From contig NZ_KQ948765.1 of assembly GCF_001514205.1 (NCBI RefSeq), positions 435,862 through 499,861 of the forward strand: 64,000 nt of DNA. The letters are read 5' to 3'. Below are positions 27,659 to 35,983 of the stretch, in pieces. A program made the translations under genes and the position numbers. A model generated the notes under the pieces. That model made no database searches. It saw only the letters and a list, made by a program, of their open reading frames with translations, and was not told where the DNA came from. The DNA comes from Streptomyces griseoruber. Lineage in GTDB: Bacteria; Actinomycetota; Actinomycetes; Streptomycetales; Streptomycetaceae. The stretch's first letter is position 1. Each line of letters begins with the position of its first letter.

Positions 27659-29815
27659 CTACTGGTTCTTGAAGTACTTCCTGGCCAGCGACTTGCCCAG
27701 AGCGGTGAGGACGAGCCCCTGCCCGTTGATCTGCACGAGGGGCTTGGGGGCCGTCTCCTTCGCCTTCAGGACGGCCATGCCCTCCTCCAGCTGGTCCGGC
27801 GTGAGCTCCAGCTTCGCGGCGAGGTCCGCGTTGTCGGCCCCCCGGTCGAACGCGAGGGGCGACTGCCCGTGGAGTCTGGTCATGATGGCCAGCGCGATCG
27901 GGTGCCGCGCCCACACCGGCTCCGCCGCTGGGGGCAGGACGTTGACGGCCGCGGACGTGGACGGGCCCGCCTGAGGCAGGCTCTTGAAGGCGCGTTCGCC
28001 TTCGTTCTTCCAGTACTCGGCCGCCTCCGTCTGCTGGTGCGTACGGTAGCGGTCCAGGGTCCGCCGGATCAGATCCGTGTAGTCGGTGCCGGTCACCGGG
28101 TTGCGCGGCGCCCGGTAGGGGTTGTACGGGACACCGAAGTTGGCCGCCATATCCATGACGAAGTGGTAGCGGTGGATGTCGGTGAGGTCCCGGCGGTAGT
28201 CCGTGTACCACAGCGCCATCAGCGCGTAGGCGATGCTCTCCTTCATCTGCGCGTCCGCGCCGGTGACATGGGCCAGCTTCATGAGCTTGCCGGTGGTCCG
28301 CGAGGGGCCGAGCGAGACCGGGTAGCCGAGCCGGCCCGCCGTGTCGACCTGCGGGTTCCTCTGGTTGGGGGTGGCCTTGTCGCCGCGGAAGGTCTGGTCC
28401 ACCGGCTGCCGCTCGAGCTCGGGGCCGGTCCCCGGGCCGACGCCGTCGAGGGTCCAGCCGGGCAGGTTCACCTCGGCGGAGGGGTTCTCCTGGCCCTTGA
28501 GGACGTACCCCTTGAACTCCTCCTGCGTCACCTCGACGTGGTTCTGCATCCCCTCGATCTTGTAGAGGATCTCGGCGACGTCGTGGACGGCGCTGATGAG
28601 CGTGGCGAACCTCTCGGGTTGGGGCTCGGCGAGGATGCCGGCGAGCGTCTTCTCGCCGTACTCGACGAAGGGGAGGTACAGGCGCCCCAGGGCGGCCAGT
28701 TGTGCCGTCGTGGAGTCGAGCTGCCCGGCCAGTTGCTCGCTCTCGGCGCGCCGCTCCGCGAGCCACGGGGAGAGGCGGGTCTCGATGAACTCGGCGAGTT
28801 TCTGGCGGATCCTCTCGTCCAGCACGACCGACTGGGCGATCTGCTGCTCGACATCGGCGACGGGAAGCGCCCTGACCCGGTGCAGGACGGCGGAAGCGGC
28901 TTCCTCGGGCGTCTTGTAGTGGCGCCACAGGGCGTCCTTGGCGCCCTCGGGGCGAGGGGAGCCGTTCGCCTGCGGGTTGGTCTGCTTCGGCGCGGCCATC
29001 CACTCGTCGAGCACCCGGATGATGGCGGGCCTGGTCTCCCGGTCCTCCCAGGCATCGCCCAGCGGGGTGCTCTGCACGGCGAGGCGGATCCTGTCGTAGG
29101 TGGTCTCCGCGTCCTGCTCGCCGTCGGCCTCCCTGGCCTTGGCGCCCAGCGTCAGCACCCGCTGCACCACGGGCCGTCCGGAAGCCTGCCCGCCGGGACC
29201 GGCGGGTGCGTCGACCGCCTCGCCGCGCGGCGGGCCGCTCATCACCCGCCGGGCCGTGGCCTCGGCCTCCTGCTCGAAACGGTCGGACGGGTCGGACAAC
29301 CGCGTTCCGTCGCCCGTGTCGGTACCCGCGACCGGGCCACGCCGCTGCTGGATCACATGGGTCAGCTCGTGCGCGAGGGTGTGCCGGTCGGCCCCGCCCG
29401 CGCCGATCACCACATGGTTGCCGGACGTGTAGGCGCGGGCCCCGATCTCCGCCGCCGAGCGCTGGGCGGCGCCGTCGGTGTGCACCCGTACGTCGGCGAA
29501 GCCGGCGCCGAGGCGCGCCTCCATCTCCGTGCGCAGCGGGGTCTCCAGCGGCCGGCCCGCCGACCGCAGGACCTCGTGCACGGCCGAGCGCTGCACCGCG
29601 GGGCCGTGACCGCACTGGGCGTCGTGCGTGTGCCGCTGCTCCTCGACGGCCTGGGCCACCGCAGCGTTGCCCGCCAGGCGCTGGAGCGCCAGCAGTGTGG
29701 CGCCGGGCCCGGGCGGTACGTCCGTACGGCGCGCGGAGCCCGTCGTACGGACCTTGCCGCTCCCCTGCTCCTGCGCGCGCACCGGGCTCCCTCCCACATG
29801 ACCACGACCTCTCAT
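27659..29815 (-). CDS. DUF4157 (eCIS-core) zincin-like protein, possible injected cargo
   Basis: 718 residues. A DUF4157/eCIS-core domain lies at about 85-160, with FADVRVHTDGAAQRSA and the zinc-protease-like motif HTLAHELTHVIQQ near 145-155. About 540 residues of unrecognised, mostly helical sequence follow. DUF4157 marks proteins linked to extracellular contractile injection systems in Streptomyces and other bacteria, usually cargo or toxin carriers. The N-terminal 60 residues are basic and low-complexity, without a signal peptide, which fits loading into an injection particle. ATG has GGGAGG five bases upstream. No sheath, tube or baseplate gene is in the window. Confidence 0.88.
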   Translation of the reverse strand: MRGRGHVGGSPVRAQEQGSGKVRTTGSARRTDVPPGPGATLLALQRLAGNAAVAQAVEEQRHTHDAQCGHGPAVQRSAVHEVLRSAGRPLETPLRTEMEARLGAGFADVRVHTDGAAQRSAAEIGARAYTSGNHVVIGAGGADRHTLAHELTHVIQQRRGPVAGTDTGDGTRLSDPSDRFEQEAEATARRVMSGPPRGEAVDAPAGPGGQASGRPVVQRVLTLGAKAREADGEQDAETTYDRIRLAVQSTPLGDAWEDRETRPAIIRVLDEWMAAPKQTNPQANGSPRPEGAKDALWRHYKTPEEAASAVLHRVRALPVADVEQQIAQSVVLDERIRQKLAEFIETRLSPWLAERRAESEQLAGQLDSTTAQLAALGRLYLPFVEYGEKTLAGILAEPQPERFATLISAVHDVAEILYKIEGMQNHVEVTQEEFKGYVLKGQENPSAEVNLPGWTLDGVGPGTGPELERQPVDQTFRGDKATPNQRNPQVDTAGRLGYPVSLGPSRTTGKLMKLAHVTGADAQMKESIAYALMALWYTDYRRDLTDIHRYHFVMDMAANFGVPYNPYRAPRNPVTGTDYTDLIRRTLDRYRTHQQTEAAEYWKNEGERAFKSLPQAGPSTSAAVNVLPPAAEPVWARHPIALAIMTRLHGQSPLAFDRGADNADLAAKLELTPDQLEEGMAVLKAKETAPKPLVQINGQGLVLTALGKSLARKYFKNQ

Positions 29816-30078
29816 CCTTACCTCCCGGACCGCACCTCCGAAAGGACCAGGAGGGCAGCCATGAGGGCACCCACGTGGACGACCGGCCCGCGGCCGTCGC
29901 AGCCACGACCTTCGACCGCGGCCCGGAGGAGCCGGCGCGGCACCCCTGGGCGGCCGGCTGCCGGAGAAGCGCCGGTTCGGCCTACCGGGCACCGGGCAGG
30001 CGCTGCCGCGCGGCTTCCAGGGCGGAGCACCGGCGGTGCGGTGCCGAACTCCGGGAAGACCGGCCGCCGCGGGCTCAT
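29816..30078. other. promoter region of the DUF4157 gene
   Basis: About 260 bases holding the DUF4157 ribosome site and presumably its promoter. No other coding signal was seen; frames are Arg/Pro shadows. Confidence 0.35.
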
Positions 30079-30352
30079 GTGAACCGGCGGGGCTACGGCG
30101 CTGATCTGCTGCGGGCGGGGGCGACGCTCGCCGCGGGCAGCGACTGGCCGGTCAGCAGCCCCGACCCGCTCCAGGCCGTCCATGTCGCCGTCAACCGGGT
30201 CTCCCCCGACGCCCCCGAGGGCACCCCCGAGTTCCGACCTCGTCGTCCTGGACCGGGACCCGTTCGCGGGGCCGCCCGAGGAGATCGCGAGCACCCGGGT
30301 CCTTCAGACCCTCGTGGCCGGTGAGCGGGTCCACGCGGCCCCCGACGCCTGA
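30079..30352 (+). pseudogene. amidohydrolase (YtcJ-type) C-terminal remnant
   Basis: The frame from 30079 reads YGADLLRAGATLAAGSDWP then VSSPDPLQAVHVAVNR, the conserved metal-site Asp region of YtcJ-like amidohydrolases. It breaks after GTPEF near 30230 and resumes in another frame at 30236 with DLVVLDRDPFAG and LVAGERVHAAPDA, a typical amidohydrolase C-terminus. About 100 residues between the two segments are missing, and so is everything upstream. It is a decayed gene. Confidence 0.7.
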
Positions 30353-30358
30353 TCCGGC

Positions 30359-32740
30359 TCAGGAGACCGGGGCCGGTTCGCGCGACGGGATCCAGCGCAG
30401 ATGGACGCTCCGGTCGGCGGAGTCGGAGCGGAGCAGCGACAGCCGGGGGCGTACGGCGTCGGTGCGCGAGGCCGGCGGCCTGCGGCGGCCCGCGGCGAAC
30501 GGCAGCGGCCACTCTGCTCCCGGCCCCCGGTACTCCTGCTCGGCGGCCGCGTGCAGCGTCCAGTGCGGGTCGTACAGATGGGTGCGTCCCACGGCGCACA
30601 GGTCGGCGCGGCCCGCGAGCAGGAGGGAGTTGACGTCGTCGTAGGAGGCGATGGCGCCGACGGCGATGACGGCCGTACCGGTGGCGGCGGCGACCTCGTG
30701 CCGGATGCGGTCGGCGAACGGGGTCTGGTAGGAGCGGCCGAAGGCGGGCCGCTCGTCCTTGGTGACCTGGCCGGAGGAGACGTCGATGGCGTCCGCGCCG
30801 TGCGCGATGAAGGCGCGGGCGATCTCCACGGCGTCGTGCTCGGTGGTGCCGTCGGGCACCCAGTCGCTGGCGGAGATGCGCACGATCACCGGGCGCCCGG
30901 CCGGCCATGCCGCGCGCACGGCGTCGAAGACCTCCAGCGGGAAGCGCAGCCGGTTCTCCAGCGGGCCGCCGTACTCGTCGGTGCGGCGGTTGGCGACCGG
31001 CGAGAGGAAGGAGGACAGCAAGTAGCCGTGGGCGCAGTGGAGTTCGAGCAGGTCGAAGCCCGCCTCGGCGCCCCGGTGGGCGGCGGCGGTGAAGTCCTCG
31101 AGGATCCGGTCCAGGTCGGCGCGGGTCAGCTCGCGCGGCACGGGCGAGCCCTCGCCGTACGGCAGCGGGGACGGCCCGACCGTCTCCCAGTTGCCCTCGG
31201 GCAACGGGTCGTCCATGCCCTCCCACATCAGCCGGGTCGAGCCCTTGCGTCCGGAGTGGCCGAGCTGGAGGCCGATACGGGCGGTGCTGCGCTCGTGGAC
31301 GTACGACACGATCCGCGCCCAGGACGCACGCTGTTCGTCGTTCCACAGGCCGGTGCAGCCGGGGGTGATGCGGGCCTCGGGCGAGACGCAGACCATCTCC
31401 GTCATCACCAGTCCGGCCCCGCCCATCGCCTTGGAGCCGAGGTGGACGAGATGGAAGTCGCCGGGCACACCGTCCACGGCGGAGTACATGTCCATCGGGG
31501 ACACGACGACCCGGTTCTTCAGCTCCAACTGCCCCAGCCGGTAGGGCTGGAACATCGCCGGTGCGGTGCCGTCGAGCCCCTGTGCCCGGGCGAAGGCGGT
31601 GTCCACCCGGTCGGCGAACTCCTGGTCCCGGGTGCGCAGATTGTCGTAGGTGATGCGGCGGGAGCGGGTGAGGAGGTTGAAGCAGAACTGGGTGGGCTCC
31701 TGGTGGACGTACATGCCGATGTTCTCGAACCACTCCAGGGACGCCTGCGCGGCCCGCTGGGTGGACTCCACGACGGGGCGCCGTTCGGTCTCGTACGCCG
31801 TCAACGCGGCCTCGGTGTGCGGGTGTTCGTGCAGGCAGGCGGCGAGGGCGAGGGCGTCCTCCATGGCCAGCTTGGTGCCCGAGCCGATGGAGAAGTGCGC
31901 GGTGTGGGCGGCGTCGCCGATCAGGACCAGATTGCCGTGGTGCCAGCGTTCGTTGCGCACGGTCGTGAAGTTCAGCCACTTGGAGTTGTTGGCGAACACC
32001 TGGTGGCCGTCGAGGGCGCCGACGAACACCTCCCGGACGCGGGCCACCGACGCGTCGTCGGAGACGCCCGGTGGGAAGACGACGTCCTCGGTGGCGTCGA
32101 AGCCGGCCCGCCGCCAGACGTCCTCGTGCATCTCGACGATGAAGGTGGAGCCGGTGGCGGAGTAGGGGTAGCCGTGGACCTGCATGACGCCCCACTCCGT
32201 CTGCTCGACGAAGAACTGGAAGGCTTCGAAGACCCGGTCCGTGCCGAGCCACATGTACTTGTTGGGGCGGCGGTCCAGGGAGGGGCGGAAGACGTCCGCG
32301 TGGGCGGCCCGTACGGCGGAGTTGACGCCGTCGGCGCCCACCACCAGGTCGTGCGAGGCGCACAGGTGGGCGGTGTCGGGGGCGGGGGTCGAGAAGTGCA
32401 GGGTGACGCCGAGGGCGCGGCAGCGGTCCTGGAGGAGGCGGAGGAGCTCCTTGCGGCTCATGGCGGCGAAGCCCTGGCCGCCGATGGTGTGGGTCTCGCC
32501 CCGGTAGTGGATGTCGATGTCGGTCCAGCGGGCGAAGCGGCGGGACATGGCCTCGGCGATGTCGGTGTCGGCGTTCCCGATGCCGCCGAGGGTCTCGTCG
32601 GAGAAGACGACGCCGAAGCCGAAGGTGTCGTCGGGGGCGTTGCGTTCCCAGACGGTGATGTCGTGGGCGGGATCGAGCTGTTTCATCAGGGCCGCGAGGT
32701 AGAGACCTCCCGGGCCACCGCCGATGATCGCGATTTTCAA
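30359..32740 (-). CDS. aryl-CoA 5-hydroxylase / old-yellow-enzyme fusion
   Basis: 793 residues. The N-terminal flavin hydroxylase (about 1-375) has IAIIGGGPGGLYLA at the start and LIGDAAHTAHFSIGSGTKLAMED near 285. A C-terminal old-yellow-enzyme barrel (about 395-755) has NRVVVSPMDMYSA, HSGRKGS and HCAHGYLLSSFLSP. This exact fusion is known as salicylyl-CoA 5-hydroxylase (sdgC, Streptomyces WA46) and as 2-aminobenzoyl-CoA monooxygenase/reductase. Start: TTG at 32740, with AGGA six bases upstream, gives the canonical MKIAIIGGG; a GTG at 32755 overlapping the ligase stop (GTGA) is the alternative. Context with the ligase favours an aminobenzoyl or salicylyl thioester substrate. Confidence 0.9.
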   Translation of the reverse strand: MKIAIIGGGPGGLYLAALMKQLDPAHDITVWERNAPDDTFGFGVVFSDETLGGIGNADTDIAEAMSRRFARWTDIDIHYRGETHTIGGQGFAAMSRKELLRLLQDRCRALGVTLHFSTPAPDTAHLCASHDLVVGADGVNSAVRAAHADVFRPSLDRRPNKYMWLGTDRVFEAFQFFVEQTEWGVMQVHGYPYSATGSTFIVEMHEDVWRRAGFDATEDVVFPPGVSDDASVARVREVFVGALDGHQVFANNSKWLNFTTVRNERWHHGNLVLIGDAAHTAHFSIGSGTKLAMEDALALAACLHEHPHTEAALTAYETERRPVVESTQRAAQASLEWFENIGMYVHQEPTQFCFNLLTRSRRITYDNLRTRDQEFADRVDTAFARAQGLDGTAPAMFQPYRLGQLELKNRVVVSPMDMYSAVDGVPGDFHLVHLGSKAMGGAGLVMTEMVCVSPEARITPGCTGLWNDEQRASWARIVSYVHERSTARIGLQLGHSGRKGSTRLMWEGMDDPLPEGNWETVGPSPLPYGEGSPVPRELTRADLDRILEDFTAAAHRGAEAGFDLLELHCAHGYLLSSFLSPVANRRTDEYGGPLENRLRFPLEVFDAVRAAWPAGRPVIVRISASDWVPDGTTEHDAVEIARAFIAHGADAIDVSSGQVTKDERPAFGRSYQTPFADRIRHEVAAATGTAVIAVGAIASYDDVNSLLLAGRADLCAVGRTHLYDPHWTLHAAAEQEYRGPGAEWPLPFAAGRRRPPASRTDAVRPRLSLLRSDSADRSVHLRWIPSREPAPVS

Positions 32741-32751
32741 GGGAGTTCCTC

Positions 32752-34428
32752 TCACTGCCCGCCGGCCTGTTCGGCCTCGACGATCCTGCGGAGTGCGAAC
32801 CGCTGGAGTTTTCCGCTGGTGTTGCGCGGCAGGGCGCCGTGGAAGCGCACGTCACGCGGGTACTTGTAGGGCGCGAGGACCTGTTTGACGTGGTCCTGGA
32901 TCTCCTTGGCCTTCGTCTCGTCGCCCTTGACGCCGTCCCGCAGCACGACGAACGCGCAGACGACCGAGCCGCGTTCGGGATCGGGCCGGGCCACGACCGC
33001 CGATTCGACGACGTCCGGGTGGGTGTCGATGGCGGCTTCCACCTCGGGGCCGCCGATGTTGTAGCCGGAGGAGACGATCATGCTGTCGCTGCGGGCGTGG
33101 TAGTGGAAGTAGCCGTCCTCGTCCCGGTGGAAGACGTCCCCGGTGATGTTCCAGCCGTTCAGGACGTAGTCACGCTGGCGGGGGTCGTCGAGGTAGCGGC
33201 AGCCGACGGGGCCGATCACACCGAGTCGGCCCGGTTCGCCGGGGCCGAGTTCCGTGCCGTCCACGTCGAGGACGGCGGCGCGGTAGCCGGGGACCGCGCG
33301 GCCGGTGGCGCCGGGGCGGATGTCGTCGCCGGCGGCGGAGATGAAGATGTGCAGCAGTTCGGTGGCGCCGATGCCGTCGACCACCTTCAGCCCGATGCGG
33401 CTGTGCAGGTCGTCCCAGGTGGAGCGGGGGATGTGCTCGCCCGCCGAGACGCCGACCCGCAGTCCGGTCAGTCCGCTCTCCGCTCCTTCGCGCAGGATGG
33501 CCCGGTAGGCGGTGGGCGCGGTCGCGAGGACGGTGACGCCGTGCCGGTGCACGAGGTCGGCGAGCTGGAGCGGGGTGGCGGACTCGGTGAGCAGGGCGCA
33601 GGCGCCGGCCCGCAGCGGGAAGACGACCAGCATGCCGAGGCCGAAGGTGAAGGCCAGGGGGGCGGTGCAGGCGACCAGGTCGTCGGGGACCAGGCCGAGG
33701 GTGTGGCGGCCGAAGGTGTTGTCGATGGACAGGATGTCCCGGTGGAAGTGCATGGTGATCTTGGGGACGCCGGTGGATCCGGACGTCGGGCCGAGCAGCG
33801 CCACGTCGTCGGCGGCGGTGTCCACGTCGGTGAACTCGCCGGACTTGGCGGCGGTCCGGGCGAGGAGGTCCTCGGGGCCGGTGCCGCCGTACTCCACGAC
33901 GGTCAGCGAGGGCAGCACGGTGTCGCGCAGGGTGTGGACGTCCTCGGCGAACCGGTGGTCGACCAGGGCGACGCAGGGCCGGGTGCGTTCGGCGACCGGG
34001 GCGAGTTCGCGGACGCGCAGGGCGGCCATGGTGGTGACGACGACTCCGCCGGCCTTGAGGACGCCGAGCCAGCAGGCCACCGTCCAGGGGGTGTTGGGCG
34101 AGCGGAGCAGGACGCGCCCGCCCGGTATCAGGCCGAGGTCCTCGGTGAGGACCTGGGCGACCTGGTTGGCGCGGGTGCGCAGCTCGCCGTACGTCCACAG
34201 GTCTCCGGCGGGGGTGCGCAGCGCCGGGCGGTCGGGGCCGTACCGCGCGACGGGGACGTCGATCAGCTCGGTCGCCGCGTTGAGGCGGTCCGGGTAGGCC
34301 AGTTCCGGCGTGGTGAACTCGATCGCCGGCCACTGGTGCGCGGGCGGCAGATGGTCGCGGGTGAAGGTGTCGACGTGCGCCGAGGGCGCGAGAGCGCGGG
34401 GTCTGGGAGGTGGGAAGGGAGGGGTCAA
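32752..34428 (-). CDS. aryl-CoA ligase, 2-aminobenzoate-CoA ligase type
   Basis: 558-residue adenylate-forming ligase. The P-loop LLGPTSGSTGVPKITMH is near 217, A5 region DGIGATELLHIF near 342, hinge ITGDVFHRDEDGYFHYHAR near 437 and catalytic Lys in LPRNTSGKLQRF near 540. The opening SAHVDTFTRDHLPPAHQWP resembles 2-aminobenzoate-CoA ligases as I remember them. The TTG start at 34428 is supported by GAAGGAA nine bases upstream and no other start fits. It should make the CoA thioester used by the downstream hydroxylase. Salicylate or benzoate are alternative acids. Confidence 0.9.
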   Translation of the reverse strand: MTPPFPPPRPRALAPSAHVDTFTRDHLPPAHQWPAIEFTTPELAYPDRLNAATELIDVPVARYGPDRPALRTPAGDLWTYGELRTRANQVAQVLTEDLGLIPGGRVLLRSPNTPWTVACWLGVLKAGGVVVTTMAALRVRELAPVAERTRPCVALVDHRFAEDVHTLRDTVLPSLTVVEYGGTGPEDLLARTAAKSGEFTDVDTAADDVALLGPTSGSTGVPKITMHFHRDILSIDNTFGRHTLGLVPDDLVACTAPLAFTFGLGMLVVFPLRAGACALLTESATPLQLADLVHRHGVTVLATAPTAYRAILREGAESGLTGLRVGVSAGEHIPRSTWDDLHSRIGLKVVDGIGATELLHIFISAAGDDIRPGATGRAVPGYRAAVLDVDGTELGPGEPGRLGVIGPVGCRYLDDPRQRDYVLNGWNITGDVFHRDEDGYFHYHARSDSMIVSSGYNIGGPEVEAAIDTHPDVVESAVVARPDPERGSVVCAFVVLRDGVKGDETKAKEIQDHVKQVLAPYKYPRDVRFHGALPRNTSGKLQRFALRRIVEAEQAGGQ

Positions 34429-34470
34429 CGGACGTGTTCCTTCCGGGATCCCGCCCGGTCACGGGGCGGG

Positions 34471-35373
34471 TCAGGCGGGGCGGATCAGGCCCTCCTGGAC
34501 GACGGTGGCCAGGTGGCGGTGGTCGCGGGTGAAGAAGCGGCCCGTGCCGAGACCGCGGCCCGCGTCGGCGGCGGCCGCTTCCTGGACGTAGAGGAGCCAG
34601 TCGCCCATCGGTGCCGGGCGGTGGAACCACATGGCGTGGTCGAGGCTCGCGGTGACCAGCCCGGGCTGCGACCAGGGCAGGTCGAGGACCCGCAGGACGG
34701 GTTCGAGGATCGTGTAGTCGCAGACGTACGCGAGGGCGGCCAGGTCCCGTTGGGCGTCGGTGAGTCCGTCGACGGGGCGCAGCGGGTCGTACGGCCTGAT
34801 CCAGACCGCCTGGTGCGGCAGGCGGTCTCCTTCGACGGTGAGGTAGACCGGGCCCGGGACGTGCCGCATGTCGAAGCCGCGGCCGCCGGACCAGTAGGTC
34901 CTGACGTCCTCGGACAGGGGCGTGTCGGCGTGCCGGGCGAGGTACTCGGCCGAGGTGGGCAGGCCCTCGGGGCCGGGCACCTCCTCGGCGAGGGTGGCGT
35001 GGAAGGCCGAACCGGCCTCGCCCGTCGCGAAGTTGGCGAGGCAGACGTAGAGCGGCTTGCCGTTCTGGTGGCCGCGCACCTGGCGGGTGCTGTAGCCGCG
35101 GCCGTCGCGCAGCACCTCCACCTCGTAGCGGACCTCGGCCCCGATGTCGGCCGGGCGCAGGAAGTAACTGTGCATCGAGTGCAGCGACTTGCCGTCGGCG
35201 ACCGACCGCATGGCGGCCGCGGCCGCCTGGGCGACCAGGTCGCCGCCGTAGGCCTTGGGCCAGGGGCAGGGCTGGGTGACGGCGGTGAAGGCGAGGTCGA
35301 AGTGCTCGGGCTCGGCGGGCTTCAGGGTGACGGCGGCGGTGAAGACGGCCGAGGTCGGTGCCGGGCCGGTCAT
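34471..35373 (-). CDS. acyl-CoA thioesterase (TesB-like double hotdog)
   Basis: 300 residues of the acyl-CoA thioesterase II fold. N-terminal YGGDLVAQAAAAAMRSV near 43 and HSMHSYFLRPADIG near 66 form the first hotdog; LDHAMWFHRP near 265 in the second carries the catalytic Asp. It overlaps the cupin gene by 4 bases and precedes the ligase, so it most likely releases the hydroxylated aromatic acid from CoA after ring hydroxylation. That role is inferred from position. Confidence 0.9.
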   Translation of the reverse strand: MTGPAPTSAVFTAAVTLKPAEPEHFDLAFTAVTQPCPWPKAYGGDLVAQAAAAAMRSVADGKSLHSMHSYFLRPADIGAEVRYEVEVLRDGRGYSTRQVRGHQNGKPLYVCLANFATGEAGSAFHATLAEEVPGPEGLPTSAEYLARHADTPLSEDVRTYWSGGRGFDMRHVPGPVYLTVEGDRLPHQAVWIRPYDPLRPVDGLTDAQRDLAALAYVCDYTILEPVLRVLDLPWSQPGLVTASLDHAMWFHRPAPMGDWLLYVQEAAAADAGRGLGTGRFFTRDHRHLATVVQEGLIRPA

Positions 35374-35852
35374 CGGTCGAGCCAGTCGCGCAGCTCGGCG
35401 TCGGCGATGTCGGGCAGGTTGACGACGATGTTCTCCGGGGTGCGGGTCGTCATCCAGGTCAGGGGCTTGGTGCGGGAGAGGTTGCACTCGACGTGCGGCA
35501 TGAAGGGCGGCACGAAGACCCAGTCGCCCTCCTCCATGTCGACGTAGTCCTCGAACTTCTCGCCGAAGTAGATCCGGGCCCGGCCGGACAGGACGTAGCC
35601 GCCGGTCTCGGCCTCGCCGTGGTGGTGGGAGACGGAGCGGTAGCCGGGCTCGTTGCTGACCTTTCCGAACCACAGACGGGTGGCGGGGGTGTGCTGGATG
35701 CTCACGCCGGAGACCCGGACGGCGCCGCCCGAGTCGGCGGTGTCCGCGTTCTCCAGTCCGCCGCGGGTGACGACGGGGGCGACGATGCCGCTGGGCAGGC
35801 GGTACATCGCGTTGTCGCCCTCCAGCCGGTACTTGCTGAGGTCGGGCTCCAT
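35370..35852 (-). CDS. single-domain cupin, candidate ring-cleavage dioxygenase
   Basis: 160 residues with both cupin motifs complete: motif 1 SHHHGEAETGG (HxH-x3-E) near 94-104 and motif 2 GDWVFVPPFMPHVECN near 127-142 with the fourth ligand His and the trailing Asn. The three-His-one-Glu set is that of mononuclear Fe dioxygenases or isomerases. Gentisate dioxygenases are usually bicupins of about 340 residues; this is half that. It is first gene of the leftward operon, preceded by CGGAGC and a divergent promoter. The role as 5-hydroxyanthranilate or gentisate 1,2-dioxygenase is inference from context. Confidence 0.85.
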   Translation of the reverse strand: MEPDLSKYRLEGDNAMYRLPSGIVAPVVTRGGLENADTADSGGAVRVSGVSIQHTPATRLWFGKVSNEPGYRSVSHHHGEAETGGYVLSGRARIYFGEKFEDYVDMEEGDWVFVPPFMPHVECNLSRTKPLTWMTTRTPENIVVNLPDIADAELRDWLDR

Positions 35853-35983
35853 GACATGGGCTCCGTTCGGTCGGGGCGGTCGGGTCCGGGATCCGATGTC
35901 TCGTATTTTTCACCGTCGTCAATTAAAGTCAATACATCGGTCCGATCGTGGACCCTGCCAGCACCCGACGCTCCGGAGGCCGT
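35853..35983. promoter_or_regulatory. divergent promoter/operator of the aromatic divergon
   Basis: The AT-richest stretch of the neighbourhood (35900-35940), between divergently read operons. It contains CCGATGT (35893-35899) and its complement ACATCGG (35934-35940), separated by 34 bases, and a direct repeat GTCAAT at 35918 and 35928 (10-base spacing). The PaaX-family regulator encoded in the rightward operon is the likeliest protein to bind here. Confidence 0.6.

Noticed and set aside
30359..32740. Two separate genes, hydroxylase and NADH:flavin oxidoreductase
   Set aside because: The frame is continuous and the fusion matches salicylyl-CoA hydroxylase and aminobenzoyl-CoA monooxygenase/reductase architecture.
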